DNA of 64,000 bases from Geomicrobium sp. JCM 19038 (GTDB lineage: Bacteria; Bacillota; Bacilli; Bacillales; Marinococcaceae): assembly GCF_000698125.1 (NCBI RefSeq), contig NZ_BAXA01000001.1, forward strand, positions 124,001-188,000. Direction: 5' to 3'. Shown here one piece after another: positions 1-9,941 of the stretch. The position numbers were made by a program, and so were the translations under genes. Each line of letters opens with the position of its first letter. Within the stretch, counting starts at the first letter, position 1. The notes beneath the pieces were generated by a model. The model made no database searches. It was not told where the DNA came from and was given only the letters and a program-made list of their open reading frames with translations.

Positions 1-438
1 AGTCCAGCTACGTTTTCGCTTATCCTATCGATGCTCGGTCGATTAAGAGACGGTGATGACCCTGACGTAATTAAGATGTTATTTGAACTGAAGATGACGC
101 ATTTGTTAGGGATACGCCCGCAGTTAGACGCTTGTGTAAACTGTGGCAGAACGTCAGGTGTGTTCTCGTTTTCAGTTCGAGAAGCAGGATTTTTATGTCA
201 TCATTGCATTGAGATTGATCCGTATCGTTATACGCTGGATGATAAACAAGTCAAGTTGTTACGAATGTTGTATTACGTAAAGCCAGACCAACTCGGTCAA
301 CTCGCATTAAACGACCAGAATAAGAGTGCGTTAAAGACAGTGATCGACGGCTACTATGAGTCGTATGCTGGATTAAATTTAAAAACGAAACGTTTTTTAG
401 ATCAGTGGGTGAATTGGAACCCTGAACTACCTAAGTAG
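1..438 (+). CDS. recO: DNA repair protein RecO, C-terminal part
   Basis: The frame is open from base 1, so the gene begins before the window. RecO helps RecF and RecR load RecA during recombinational repair. The visible 145 residues include the family's zinc-finger region, with one CxxC pair (CVNC) and a second (CHHC) about 23 residues later. They are followed by an all-helical tail with YYESYAGL and KTKRFLDQ, as in Bacillus RecO. It lies directly upstream of glyQS, as in B. subtilis. A promoter and T-box leader start about 15 bases after the stop, so glyQS does not depend on read-through from recO. Confidence 0.9.
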   Translation, partial: SPATFSLILSMLGRLRDGDDPDVIKMLFELKMTHLLGIRPQLDACVNCGRTSGVFSFSVREAGFLCHHCIEIDPYRYTLDDKQVKLLRMLYYVKPDQLGQLALNDQNKSALKTVIDGYYESYAGLNLKTKRFLDQWVNWNPELPK

Positions 439-452
439 CTTGTTCTTTAAAG

Positions 453-481
453 TTGACAGTCTTAAATTTTTTATGTATGAT
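453..481 (+). promoter_or_regulatory. sigma-A promoter of glyQS
   Basis: A perfect TTGACA (453-458) is followed by a 17-base spacer and TATGAT (476-481). It sits just ahead of the T-box leader, so it should drive the leader and glyQS. Confidence 0.75.
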
Positions 482-489
482 AATTTTTA

Positions 490-697
490 CGACTAACTAC
501 ATAATTCACGATGAGAAAGAGGAGTACACAGAGACTTGTCGTTTTTAGCGAGTGTGGGAAAGTGCAAGCCACGTAACGATAACTGTGGAAGGAACTTTTG
601 AGTGAATAGAACTTAAGTGGTGCGATTTGCACAATTAGGGTGGAACCGCGGTTATTAATCGTCCCTAGCTCATTTTTTGAGCTAGGGGCGTTTTTTT
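490..697 (+). promoter_or_regulatory. T-box leader of glyQS
   Basis: The 14-base T-box core AGGGTGGAACCGCG lies at 637-650. It is followed by a terminator whose 13-base arms are at 660-672 and 678-690, with a T run at 691-697. An AGTA motif of stem I is seen near 523. Uncharged tRNA-Gly should pair with the leader and favour the antiterminator, turning on glyQS when charging is low. I could not assign the glycine specifier codon; a GGA near 589 is one possibility. Confidence 0.9.
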
Positions 698-735
698 GCT
701 TTTACGTAGATGAAGAAAGGGTAGGGATTAAACAC

Positions 736-1623
736 ATGAATGTTCAACAAGTCATTCTTAAATTACAATCGTTTTGGGCTGAACAAAACTGTTTTATTAT
801 GCAACCGTACGATGTAGAAAAAGGCGCAGGTACGATGAACCCAATGACATTTTTACGAAGCATAGGGCCAGAACCGTGGAATGCGGCGTATGTCGAGCCT
901 TCAAGAAGACCATCAGACGGCAGATACGGAGACAACCCAAATCGTCTGTATCAGCATCATCAATTTCAAGTCATTATGAAACCATCGCCTCCAAACATTC
1001 AAGAGTTGTATCTTGAAAGCTTAAAGGCGCTTGGCATTGATCCTTTAGAACATGATATTCGGTTTGTTGAAGACAATTGGGAAGATGCCACGCTAAATGC
1101 ATGGGGTCTCGGTTGGGAAGTTTGGCTTGACGGCATGGAGATTACACAATTCACGTACTTCCAGCAAGTAGGGGGACTTGATGCGGATCCAGTCGCGGTT
1201 GAATTAACGTACGGTTTAGAACGACTCTGCTCTTACATTCAAGACAAAGAAAATGTGTTTGATCTAGAATGGGAAGCAGGCTATACGTATCGTGATATCT
1301 TCTATCAACCAGAATTTGAGCATTCGACGTACACGTTTGAAGTGGCCGACCATGATATGCTTCAGAAGTTGTTTGTGACGTACGAAAAAGAAGCAGGGAT
1401 TGCACTTGATAAAAACCTCGTCTTTCCGGCTTATGACTATATTTTAAAGTGTTCACATACGTTTAACCTGCTTGATGCAGGTGGTGCAATTTCAGTAACA
1501 GAAAGAACGGGATACATTCGAAGAGTGAGAAACCTTGCTAGAAAATGTGCATCCATTCATTATGCTGAACGTGAACGTTTAGGATTCCCACTACTAAAAG
1601 CAGAGAAAAAGGGGGAAGCGTAA
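736..1623 (+). CDS. glyQ: Glycyl-tRNA synthetase alpha subunit
   Basis: This is the catalytic subunit of the tetrameric (alpha2-beta2) bacterial glycyl-tRNA synthetase, which charges tRNA-Gly in the cytoplasm. The start is ATG 736. The frame is open further upstream, but those codons overlap the T-box and terminator. From 736 the protein has 295 residues, the usual family length. Family signatures seen include [13 protein letters not shown] at the start, [14 protein letters not shown] and QHHQFQVI. glyS begins two bases after the stop, so the pair forms a tight operon controlled by the T-box. Confidence 0.97.
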   Translation: MNVQQVILKLQSFWAEQNCFIMQPYDVEKGAGTMNPMTFLRSIGPEPWNAAYVEPSRRPSDGRYGDNPNRLYQHHQFQVIMKPSPPNIQELYLESLKALGIDPLEHDIRFVEDNWEDATLNAWGLGWEVWLDGMEITQFTYFQQVGGLDADPVAVELTYGLERLCSYIQDKENVFDLEWEAGYTYRDIFYQPEFEHSTYTFEVADHDMLQKLFVTYEKEAGIALDKNLVFPAYDYILKCSHTFNLLDAGGAISVTERTGYIRRVRNLARKCASIHYAERERLGFPLLKAEKKGEA

Positions 1624-1625
1624 CG

Positions 1626-3704
1626 ATGGGTAAGGCATTAGTACTTGAATTAGGTTTTGAAGAAATACCAGCACAATTTGTTGATCTCGCACAGAATACA
1701 TTTGAAGCAAACATTCGAACTTGGCTAAAAGAAAATCGCTTAGATTACGATCAGTTACAAGGATTCTCTACTCCGAGGCGTTTTGGCGTTATAGTTTCCA
1801 ATTTAAAAGAAGAGCAACCAGATGCAATCGAAAAGTCTAGAGGTCCTGCAGTATCCATTGCTAAAGACGAAAACGGTGAGTGGACGAAAGCTGCAATCGG
1901 CTTTGCTAAAGGAAAAGGCTTAGATGTTGATGACCTTACAGTAGAAGAAACAGAACAAGGCACATACGTGTATGCGGTTAAAAAAGTAAGTGGTGTAAAA
2001 ACGATTGATTTGTTAAAAGAAACATTTCCGTTGTTTTTAAACATTCCATTCCCTAAAAGCATGCGTTGGGGCTCAAATAAAACGAGATATGTACGACCAA
2101 TTCATTGGCTCGTTGCATTATATGGGGACGCGGTCGTTGATGGCAGTGTTGCAGGCATTAAAGCTGGAAGAACGACGAGAGGACACCGCTTTTTAGGGGA
2201 AACAATTGACGTTTTGCACGCCGATGAGTTTGAAGAGAAACTTTTGAGCGAGTATGTGATCGTTGACCCAACGAAGCGGCAAGATGCAATTCGTCAACAG
2301 ATCGGTTTACTAGAAGAAGAGCACAATTGGAACGTTGATGTTGAAGAAGGCTTACTTCAAGAAGTCACGAACCTAGTTGAATACCCAACAGCATTGTTTG
2401 GCTCATTCTCTGAGGAGTTTTTGCAACTTCCAGATGAAGTGTTAATTACATCAATGCGTGAGCATCAACGTTATTTTGCAGTACACAGTCAAGCAGGTGA
2501 GTTGCTGCCTTACTTTATTACGGTTCGTAATGGCGATCATCGTCATTTGGAGAACATTCGCCGAGGCAATGAAAAAGTGCTGCGTGCGCGACTTTCAGAT
2601 GGTGTGTTTTTCTACAAAGAAGATCAAAAGCACTCTCTTGACACGTTAGTTTCCCGTATGGACGTTATTGTTGAACACGAGAAAATTGGAACGATTAAAG
2701 AGAAAAGTGAACGCACGAAGCAATTGGTTGAGAAGTTATCAAGTGCAATTAGTGAAAGTGGCGATGTGTCATCAAACGCGGCGCGTGCTGCTGAGCTTTT
2801 AAAGATCGACCTATCTACGAATATGGTTGATGAATTTCCAGAGTTGCAAGGCTTAATGGGTAGTGATTATGCGAATCGACTTGGGGAAAATGAAAAGGTA
2901 GCAACGGCAATTCGAGAGCATTATTTGCCAAGATTTGTAGGTGATGACTTGCCAACAGCCGTTGAAAGTGCGTTAGTTAGTGTATCTGATAAGCTTGATA
3001 CGATTACGAGTTCGTTCGCAATTGGACTCAAACCAACGGGCTCACAAGACCCTTACGGCTTAAGAAGGCAAGCAGCGGCAATTGTTAACGTAACACGCCA
3101 CTTTAAGCTTTCCTTTACGTACGAAGCTTTACGTGATTATGCAATTGAGATTTCTAATGCCGCTGCATATCCATCAGAAACCGAGTCGTTAAAGGATGAC
3201 TTGGATGAGTTTTTCAAACTTCGCTTAAAAGCAGCACTTGAGGAGCGAGGCATTTCTTACGATATTATTGAAGCGATTCTCGTATCGCCATTCGGACGAA
3301 TTGATGTACTATTTGATAAAGCTGACGTATTACAAGAGCTTCATGACACAAAGCGTCTTAAAGACGTAACTGAAGCATTAAGTCGTGTGAATAACATTGC
3401 AAAGAAGCAAGAAGGACCAGCCGATGTTCAAGTTGCTTTGTTTGAAAAAGACGAGGAACGAGAACTGTACGATGCTTACGTTTCATTGAAAGATGCACTC
3501 GGCGTGAAGCTTTTGAATGGTGAAGTATCAAGTTCATTTGAAGAACTAGAAAAACTTGCACCAGTCATTCACCGTTACTTTGAAGGTATTATGGTTATGA
3601 GCGACAATGATCAATTGAAGCAGAATCGTTTAGCACAAATGCAAGTTCTCTCATTGGAGATCAGTCGCTTTGCGCAGTTCCAAGCCCTCGTTTTACCTTC
3701 TTGA
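1626..3704 (+). CDS. glyS: Glycyl-tRNA synthetase beta subunit
   Basis: The beta subunit of GlyRS binds tRNA-Gly and completes the enzyme formed with GlyQ. The 692-residue product is close to the family's usual 680-690. It opens with LVLELGFEEIPAQFV, has STPRRFG near residue 48 and FPKSMRWG near residue 142, and ends in an all-helical anticodon-binding-like region. The reading frame is intact. It is the second gene of the T-box-controlled operon, two bases after glyQ. Confidence 0.97.
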   Translation: MGKALVLELGFEEIPAQFVDLAQNTFEANIRTWLKENRLDYDQLQGFSTPRRFGVIVSNLKEEQPDAIEKSRGPAVSIAKDENGEWTKAAIGFAKGKGLDVDDLTVEETEQGTYVYAVKKVSGVKTIDLLKETFPLFLNIPFPKSMRWGSNKTRYVRPIHWLVALYGDAVVDGSVAGIKAGRTTRGHRFLGETIDVLHADEFEEKLLSEYVIVDPTKRQDAIRQQIGLLEEEHNWNVDVEEGLLQEVTNLVEYPTALFGSFSEEFLQLPDEVLITSMREHQRYFAVHSQAGELLPYFITVRNGDHRHLENIRRGNEKVLRARLSDGVFFYKEDQKHSLDTLVSRMDVIVEHEKIGTIKEKSERTKQLVEKLSSAISESGDVSSNAARAAELLKIDLSTNMVDEFPELQGLMGSDYANRLGENEKVATAIREHYLPRFVGDDLPTAVESALVSVSDKLDTITSSFAIGLKPTGSQDPYGLRRQAAAIVNVTRHFKLSFTYEALRDYAIEISNAAAYPSETESLKDDLDEFFKLRLKAALEERGISYDIIEAILVSPFGRIDVLFDKADVLQELHDTKRLKDVTEALSRVNNIAKKQEGPADVQVALFEKDEERELYDAYVSLKDALGVKLLNGEVSSSFEELEKLAPVIHRYFEGIMVMSDNDQLKQNRLAQMQVLSLEISRFAQFQALVLPS

Positions 3705-3744
3705 TGAATACACTAAGCGGTAAAGGCGGTGATGAGCCATCGAA

Positions 3745-4392
3745 TTGACGAGTCGACAAGAAAAGATACTAGAAATTGTAAAGCAAGAAGGTCCGATTAC
3801 TGGTGAGAAAATTGCTGAAAAGTTGTCGCTTACCCGTGCTACATTACGTCCAGACTTAGCCATTTTAACGATGGTCGGGTTTCTTGGTGCAAGACCTCGT
3901 GTCGGTTATTACTACACAGGTAAAGCTGGTGCGGAAATCCCTTTAGAACAGCTAAAAAATATCCGTGTAAAAGATTATCAATCCATTCCAGTCGTCGTTA
4001 AGGAGTCAGATTCGGTTTATGATGCCATTAGCACGATGTTCCTTGAAGACGTTGGGACCATTTTTGTGTTAGATGCGAAGTCAAACCTTGCAGGAGTGCT
4101 TTCTAGAAAAGACTTGCTTCGAGCAAGTCTTGGTAATCAAGAATTAGAATCGATGCCAGTAAGCATTATTATGACGAGAATGCCTAATATTACGGTTTGT
4201 TATAAAGATGATTTAATGATTGAAGTATGTAAGCGACTCATTGAAAAACAAATCGATGCCTTGCCTGTCGTTAATCGTAAAAGTCCTAGGGAGTTTGAAG
4301 TTATCGGCCGTATTACAAAAACGACGACGACCAAGCTTCTCGTGGATCTAGTGAATCGAGATCTGCCGCTAAAGGAGGAGAAATATGACTAA
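3745..4392 (+). CDS. ccpN: Transcriptional repressor CcpN (HTH and CBS domains)
   Basis: CcpN represses gluconeogenic genes (gapB, pckA in B. subtilis) on glycolytic carbon sources. An N-terminal winged helix-turn-helix covers about residues 1-60, with GEKIAEKL and [19 protein letters not shown]. Two CBS domains follow at about 78-135 and 143-205 and probably sense nucleotides. The start is TTG 3745, behind the ribosome site AAAGGCGGTGAT; an in-frame stop at 3733 rules out anything longer. The gene overlaps yqfL by 8 bases, the conserved pair in Bacillaceae. Confidence 0.92.
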   Translation: MTSRQEKILEIVKQEGPITGEKIAEKLSLTRATLRPDLAILTMVGFLGARPRVGYYYTGKAGAEIPLEQLKNIRVKDYQSIPVVVKESDSVYDAISTMFLEDVGTIFVLDAKSNLAGVLSRKDLLRASLGNQELESMPVSIIMTRMPNITVCYKDDLMIEVCKRLIEKQIDALPVVNRKSPREFEVIGRITKTTTTKLLVDLVNRDLPLKEEKYD

Positions 4393-5197
4393 ATTTCAGG
4401 CGCACCCGATCGTTTATGTTGTCTCAGATTCTGTAGGAGAGACTGCGGAATTAGTCATCCGAGCGGCTGCGAGTCAATTTGGAGAGACGTCAATTGAAGT
4501 TCGGAGAATTCCTTATGTTGAAGATGAGGCAACCATTAATGAAGTAATCTCACTTGCAAAAGATGTAGGCGCAATGATTGCGTACACGCTCGTCGTTCCT
4601 GAGATTAAAGCGTACATGCAAATGTCTGCAGAACGTGAGAAAGTAGAAGCGGTTGATTTACTCGGTCCGATCCTTGATAAATTAACGACGTTGCTTCAGT
4701 TGCAGCCAAAGTATGAGCCAGGTCTCGTCTATCGTTTAGATGAAGATTATTTTCAAAAGGTCGAGGCGATTGAGTTTGCCGTGAAGTATGATGATGGTCG
4801 TGATCCACGTGGTGTATTGCATGCAGATATCGTCTTAATCGGGGTGTCAAGAACTTCGAAAACGCCGTTATCCCAATATCTTGCACATAAACGATTAAAA
4901 GTGGCGAACGTACCGATCGTACCAGAACTCGATCCCCCTGAAGAACTTTTTAAGATTTCACCAGAAAAATGTATCGGCTTGAAGATTTCACCAGAAAAAC
5001 TCATTGAGATTCGTTCAGAACGTTTAAAGTCACTTGGCTTAAAGGCAGAAGCGAACTATGCAAGCCTAGAGCGAATTAAGAGTGAATTAGAGTATTCAGA
5101 AGCGATTATGGAACGCATCGGATGTCGTGTCATCGATGTATCTAATAAAGCAGTTGAAGAAACTGCCAATATCATATCGAGCTACTTTAAAGCTTAA
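4385..5197 (+). CDS. yqfL: Pyruvate, phosphate dikinase regulatory protein-like (DUF299), CcpN modulator
   Basis: This DUF299/PDRP family protein has 270 residues. Family members are bifunctional kinase/phosphorylases acting on PPDK or PEP synthase; in B. subtilis YqfL acts genetically as a positive modulator of CcpN. The N terminus [12 protein letters not shown] is the family signature, and the P-loop-like GVSRTSKT lies at residues 153-160. It overlaps ccpN, which supports a joint role in switching between glycolysis and gluconeogenesis. No PPDK gene is in the window, so the direct substrate is unknown here. A terminator follows. Confidence 0.9.
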   Translation: MTKFQAHPIVYVVSDSVGETAELVIRAAASQFGETSIEVRRIPYVEDEATINEVISLAKDVGAMIAYTLVVPEIKAYMQMSAEREKVEAVDLLGPILDKLTTLLQLQPKYEPGLVYRLDEDYFQKVEAIEFAVKYDDGRDPRGVLHADIVLIGVSRTSKTPLSQYLAHKRLKVANVPIVPELDPPEELFKISPEKCIGLKISPEKLIEIRSERLKSLGLKAEANYASLERIKSELEYSEAIMERIGCRVIDVSNKAVEETANIISSYFKA

Positions 5198-5206
5198 AAT
5201 AAAATC

Positions 5207-5243
5207 GATGCGGGAAACGAACCATTCACTTTCCGCATCTTTT
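5207..5243 (+). terminator. Terminator after ccpN-yqfL
   Basis: Arms at 5207-5217 and 5230-5239 pair with one bulged G, followed by a short T run. Confidence 0.7.
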
Positions 5244-5540
5244 CACTTGAAATCGACGAAATTCGAGCTTTTTTTAAGACAAGTATAGTCAACGAAATAA
5301 AATTCAATTATAATAGTGTAATGCGTAGAAGTGACGTCTATTATATTTTTTACGAATAGACGTTTTTTATAGAGGTATAATGCAGTTTTTGTAGAAATGG
5401 TTTGCAATGTAGGCAAGTTTGGGTAAAGAATACGAGTTAGCGATTCGTCATCCTTAGCTATTATTGTCAAAACTTATTTGCAAACTTTATTCATTTTTTG
5501 ATGTGCCAAACAATAAAATCGAACGATGTGGTGGTGATCG
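5244..5540. other. AT-rich gap before dnaG
   Basis: No gene was recognised in this roughly 300-base stretch. Two TATAAT hexamers (5309-5314 and 5376-5381) are possible -10 boxes for dnaG-sigA, but neither has a convincing -35. The only long frame, on the minus strand, encodes no recognisable protein. Confidence 0.5.
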
Positions 5541-5544
5541 TTGA

Positions 5545-7397
5545 TTGTCTCATCCAATACCGGAATCGCTCATCCAAGAAGTTCGTGAACGAGCGGAGAT
5601 CGTCGATGTAATTGGTGAAGTCGTTCAACTGAAGAAGCAAGGGCAAGGGCGTTACGTCGGACTATGTCCTTTCCACGGTGAGAACACACCTTCTTTTTCA
5701 GTTTCAAAAGATCGACAGCTGTATTATTGTTTTGGTTGTGGGGCGGCTGGGAATGTCATTTCATTTATGACAGATTACGAAAAGCTGTCTTTTCGTGATG
5801 CCATTATCCGCTTAGCTGAAATGACAAATGTTGATGTATCTGAAGTGGCTACAGATGAAGGGAATTCGGACGTTCATGATCCGCTTAGGCGCGCTCATGA
5901 GTTAGCTGCCCGGTTTTATCACCATTTGTTTATGAATACAGAACAAGGTCGCAATGCTTTTCAATATATGGAAAACCGTGGTCTTACTGAACAAGCGTTA
6001 CTTCATTTCCAAATCGGTTACGCGCCAAATGAACGTTCGTCACTAACAACGTTACTCGAAAAGCGTGAGTTTGATGTTCAGTCACTAGAATCTGGTGGAC
6101 TGTTACAGTTTCCTGAAGACGGACGAAAAGCGTATGATCGTTTTCACAACCGGGTAATGTTTCCTTTGCATGACCTTCAAGGTCGAGTTATTGGCTTTAA
6201 TGGGCGAGCGCTTCACAAAGAATCGAAGCCAAGTATTTAAATAGCCTGAAACCGAACTGTTCAAGAAAAATGAAATCTTATACGGGTTTCATTTGGCGAA
6301 ACAAACGGTTCGAAAGAAAGATCAACTCGTATTGTTTGAAGGTTGCATGGATGTGATTTCTGCCTGGATGGCAGGTGTTGATCACGGCATGGCAGCGCTT
6401 GGGACTTCACTCACAACACGGCAAGCGAAATTGATTCGCAAGTTAACAGAGAACGTCGTTCTCTGTTATGACGGTGATCATGCCGGGCGCGAGGCGGCTT
6501 TTAAGAACGCACAAAGCTTACAGAGCGTCGGTTGCAACGTTTTAATTTGTCCAATTCCAGATGGTAGCGATCCTGATGAATATATTCAGACACAAGGTCA
6601 TGAAGCATTTCGAACACTCGTCTACGAACGTTCTCAATCGGTAACTTCGTTTAAAATCCAATCGTTAAGACGTGAGAAAAACTTACAGCGAGAAGGAGAA
6701 CAACGCTTATATATCGAACAGGTATTAGAGATACTTTTAGACATCGAAAGTGCCATTGATCGAGAATATTATTTAAAGGAGCTTTCTTTTGAATTTAACC
6801 TTTCGATGGAGGCGTTGCACACTGAATTAAATGATCTTTCCAGGAAACAACACGTTCACGAACGGAGCAACCATCAGAATCGATTTGTAACGACTGAGCA
6901 GCGACCAGCTCCAATGAAATCGAAGCCTAAGCCCGAAACCGGTTAATGCCTGCGTTTCATAACGCAGAACGCATGTTATTAAAAGCGATGATTGAAGAAG
7001 AGGAATGGGCGCAAGCGGTTGAAGAAGCAATCGGTGGTAACTTCAATGTTGATCAGTACGCAGCCATCTCGGCTTATCTGTATGCCTATTATGCAGAAGG
7101 TCGTCAAGAAGGCGGTAATGAGTTTGTTATGTATGTAAAAGACCCTGACTTGGCAAGAATTGCAACAGAAATTGTTTTTGAGCCAAGTGTAGAAATGACT
7201 AAAGAAGCCTTTGAAGATATATCAACTTGGTTAAGAACTATCCAACTTGGGTAGAAATAGAAGGAAAAGAACAAGAACTTAAGAATGCTGAACAACGAAA
7301 AGATATAGAAGCCGCGGTACAAATTGGGAATCAATTGATTGCTCTTAAGAAGAAATTCGGGAGCAAACTCCCATTTAAGCGTACGAGAGTACGCTAA
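5545..7397 (+). CDS. dnaG: DNA primase DnaG (frame broken four times in this sequence)
   Basis: DnaG makes RNA primers at the replication fork. The CHC2 zinc finger has C41, H44, C62 and C65. The TOPRIM region follows (FEGCMDV and later CYDGDHAG), then a C-terminal helicase-binding domain with FHNAERMLL. The frame breaks at about 6232, 6245, 6931-6940 and 7233. Adding one base at each site restores a continuous protein of about 618 residues (family about 600) ending at TAA 7395-7397. The last piece, from 7251 with VEIEGKEQELKNAEQ, lies in a frame with no start of its own. Four independent one-base losses in an essential gene point to sequence error. The start is TTG 5545 after GGTGGTGAT; sigA lies 55 bases downstream. 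Confidence 0.93.
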
Positions 7398-7452
7398 AAT
7401 ACACGCATTTTTGTAAAGTGTTTTCGTTTGGAATTGGAAGGAGGGAGATCGA

Positions 7453-8565
7453 ATGGCAGAGAAACCATCTCGCTTAGCTGAAGGTGAATTGTCGATCGAT
7501 CAAGTCAAAGAGCAGCTCGTTGAAATTGGAAAGAAACGTGGTGTACTATCCTACACCGAGGTTACCGAGAAATTAGCACCGTATGATCAAGACTCAGACC
7601 AAATGGATGAATTTTTTGAGTATCTTGGTGAGCAAGGTGTCGATTTGCTCAACGAAGGCGAAGAAGTCCCTAGTATGGATCAAGTGGCAAAAGAGACAGA
7701 TCTTGATCTAAATGATTTAAGTGTACCACCAGGTATTAAGATTAACGACCCTGTTCGTATGTACCTTAAAGAAATTGGACGTGTTCCATTGCTTTCTGCT
7801 GAAGAAGAAATCAATCTTGCCAAGCGGATTGAAGAAGATGACGAAGAAGCAAAGCGTCGTCTAGCAGAAGCAAACTTGCGTCTCGTCGTTTCTATTGCCA
7901 AACGTTATGTAGGGCGGGGAATGTTATTCCTTGACCTCATTCAAGAAGGTAATATGGGTCTTATTAAAGCGGTAGAGAAGTTTGACTATAATAAAGGGTT
8001 TAAGTTCAGTACGTATGCAACTTGGTGGATTCGTCAAGCGATTACGCGTGCCATTGCTGACCAGGCGCGAACAATCCGAATCCCAGTTCACATGGTAGAA
8101 ACAATTAATAAGTTGATTCGTGTGCAACGTCAATTGTTGCAAGATCTTGGACGCGAACCAACTCCAGAAGAAGTATCTGAGGAAATGGACCTTACTCCAG
8201 ATAAAGTGCGTGAGATCTTAAAGATTGCACAAGAGCCAGTGTCATTAGAAACACCAATTGGTGAAGAAGATGATTCTCATCTTGGTGACTTTATTGAAGA
8301 CCAAGAAGCGCTAGCACCATCTGATGCTGCAGCTTATGAGCTTCTTAAAGAGCAACTTGAAGACGTCCTAGATACACTTACTGACCGTGAAGAGAACGTA
8401 CTGCGTCTACGCTTCGGTCTAGATGACGGTCGTACGCGTACACTTGAGGAAGTAGGTAAAGTGTTCGGCGTTACGCGTGAGCGAATTCGTCAAATTGAAG
8501 CGAAAGCCTTGCGTAAGTTGCGCCATCCTAGTCGTAGTAAGCGTTTGAAAGACTTTATGGAGTAG
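7453..8565 (+). CDS. sigA: RNA polymerase primary sigma factor SigA (RpoD)
   Basis: The housekeeping sigma factor directs RNA polymerase to -10/-35 promoters. It has 370 residues, close to the 371 of B. subtilis. Region 1.1 is at the N terminus, and the region 1.2 signature [16 protein letters not shown] is near residue 99. Region 2 carries [11 protein letters not shown]-type residues ([10 protein letters not shown]), and region 4 carries the helix-turn-helix with [23 protein letters not shown] 7453 follows a strong GGAGGGAG site. It probably shares an operon with dnaG and ends at a clear terminator. Confidence 0.98.
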   Translation: MAEKPSRLAEGELSIDQVKEQLVEIGKKRGVLSYTEVTEKLAPYDQDSDQMDEFFEYLGEQGVDLLNEGEEVPSMDQVAKETDLDLNDLSVPPGIKINDPVRMYLKEIGRVPLLSAEEEINLAKRIEEDDEEAKRRLAEANLRLVVSIAKRYVGRGMLFLDLIQEGNMGLIKAVEKFDYNKGFKFSTYATWWIRQAITRAIADQARTIRIPVHMVETINKLIRVQRQLLQDLGREPTPEEVSEEMDLTPDKVREILKIAQEPVSLETPIGEEDDSHLGDFIEDQEALAPSDAAAYELLKEQLEDVLDTLTDREENVLRLRFGLDDGRTRTLEEVGKVFGVTRERIRQIEAKALRKLRHPSRSKRLKDFME

Positions 8566-8578
8566 AAAGTTCGTTATG

Positions 8579-8613
8579 CGGGTTGCACTCCTAATACTGC
8601 AACCCGTTTTTTT
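8579..8613 (+). terminator. Terminator of dnaG-sigA
   Basis: Nine-base arms (CGGGTTGCA and its complement at 8598-8606) enclose a 10-base loop and are followed by seven T. Confidence 0.88.
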
Positions 8614-8777
8614 CATATTACCGAGCTTTCAATCGAAATGCAAATTACGTCAAAGTAAAAATGACAATTTACGAAAACAAACGGCGGAAGACTTTTCTTT
8701 CATCTAGTTTTCGTATAAAATAAAAACCGAATCGTTTTTCTACGTATACATAAAGTTATGTTTGAGGAGGAAGGCTC

Positions 8778-9116
8778 GTGAAGGGACAACCATTAATACC
8801 ATTCGCTATTATTGCGGGGGTTGGTATCTTGTTAATCATTACGTTTTCGTTCATCGGTTTAGGTGCTGGTGGCGACGATGCTGAAGATGGAGATTCAGGA
8901 TCTGGCGATCCAGTCGAGATGGCGGATTCACTGTTTGAAGATAACTGTCTAAGCTGTCACGGTGATAATGGAGCTGGAGGTTCTGCACCAGCGATCGCTG
9001 GTATGGATGCAGAAGCTGTACTTCAAGCGATTGAAGAAGGACCAGGTATGATGCCTGCAGATTTAGTAACTGGTGAAGAAGCTGAAGCTGTAGCTGAGTA
9101 CGTTGCAAATCAATAA
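8778..9116 (+). CDS. cccA: Membrane-anchored cytochrome c-550
   Basis: This small c-type cytochrome carries electrons on the outer face of the membrane. One N-terminal transmembrane anchor spans about residues 7-28. An acidic linker is followed by the haem motif CLSCH (C57, C60, H61) and a Met-rich segment near 90-92 (GMMPAD) for the axial ligand. It has 112 residues; the family is usually about 120. The start is GTG 8778 behind GAGGAGGAAGG. It is a single-gene unit between terminators, in its B. subtilis position after sigA. The very acidic linker and domain fit an alkaliphile or halophile, which is inference. Confidence 0.93.
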   Translation: MKGQPLIPFAIIAGVGILLIITFSFIGLGAGGDDAEDGDSGSGDPVEMADSLFEDNCLSCHGDNGAGGSAPAIAGMDAEAVLQAIEEGPGMMPADLVTGEEAEAVAEYVANQ

Positions 9117-9121
9117 CAATG

Positions 9122-9150
9122 AAAAAAGGAGCCCTGTAAGGCTCCTTTTT
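9122..9150 (+). terminator. Terminator of cccA
   Basis: The arms AAAAGGAGCC and GGCTCCTTTT flank a six-base loop, and the stem runs into T residues. Confidence 0.85.
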
Positions 9151-9191
9151 CTATGATTGGCGTTTTTTCGTCAGGGAAAGAGGGTACAAAC

Positions 9192-9941
9192 ATGATGCAC
9201 GTTAAACAGCTATCTGAGCGTTTACGTTTTATTGCCTTGAACACTCCGAGGAATACGACAGTTGCAGATATCGGAACTGATCACGCGCAACTACCCGTTG
9301 CACTAGCACTAGACGGATTGATAAATAAAGCAGTAGCAAGTGATGTCAATGGTGGACCGTTCCAAAATGCACTCCGCAATGTAAGCAACCATCAATTAAC
9401 AGAACGTATTGAAGTTCGCCACGGTAATGGGTTAACAACGCTTAAAGAAAGTGATGAAGTGGATGTCATTACGATCGCTGGTATGGGTGGTGGTCTCATT
9501 TGTGACATCTTAACGAAAGGAAAACAGCACCTGTTTAATGCAAAGACGTTAATTTTACAAGCAAACGTTGCAGCAGAGCTCGTTCGATCATGGTTAAGTA
9601 ACCACGGTTTCACGATTCAAAATGAAACGATGATTCAAGAAGGAGAGCACTTCTATGAAGTGATCGTTGCTGTGAAGAGTGACGATATCGCAGATCCTTA
9701 TGATGGTGGTAACAAATCATTAGCGATGCGTTTTGGACCGTTATTAATGAAAGAGCAGTCGGATGCTTTTATGCAAAAATGGCACAATGAATACGCGCAT
9801 TTACAACGAATTAAAGAGCAGATTGCGATTGCGAATTATCAAGATTTAAATAGCAACGAAGCGTACGTTAGAATTCAAAAGCAAATCGATCAAATTGAGG
9901 AGGTTATTCCGAATGTCAACTACAGTGCAAGAGGTCATTAA
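9192..9941 (+). CDS. trmK: tRNA (adenine-22-N1)-methyltransferase TrmK
   Basis: TrmK methylates N1 of A22 in the tRNA D-arm, using S-adenosylmethionine. A Rossmann methyltransferase fold is indicated by VADIGTDHAQLPVALA (motif I) and DVITIAGMGGGLI (catalytic region). ATG 9192 (or 9195) is chosen because the longer frame from 9153 begins inside the cccA terminator, and AAAGAGGG at 9177-9184 lies just ahead. The product has about 249 residues. It overlaps yqfO by 29 bases, the usual pair in Bacillaceae. Confidence 0.92.
   Translation: MMHVKQLSERLRFIALNTPRNTTVADIGTDHAQLPVALALDGLINKAVASDVNGGPFQNALRNVSNHQLTERIEVRHGNGLTTLKESDEVDVITIAGMGGGLICDILTKGKQHLFNAKTLILQANVAAELVRSWLSNHGFTIQNETMIQEGEHFYEVIVAVKSDDIADPYDGGNKSLAMRFGPLLMKEQSDAFMQKWHNEYAHLQRIKEQIAIANYQDLNSNEAYVRIQKQIDQIEEVIPNVNYSARGH

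Noticed and set aside
640-735. N-terminal extension of glyQ from GTG 640
   Set aside because: It lies inside the T-box and terminator; ATG 736 gives the standard length.
6231-7251. dnaG as a set of separate genes or a programmed frameshift
   Set aside because: Four breaks, each fixed by one base, no slippery heptamer with a downstream structure, and the same pattern in 15 other genes.
8851-9108. Minus-strand frame over cccA rich in Leu and Gln
   Set aside because: Mirror of the acidic cccA codons; no ribosome site.
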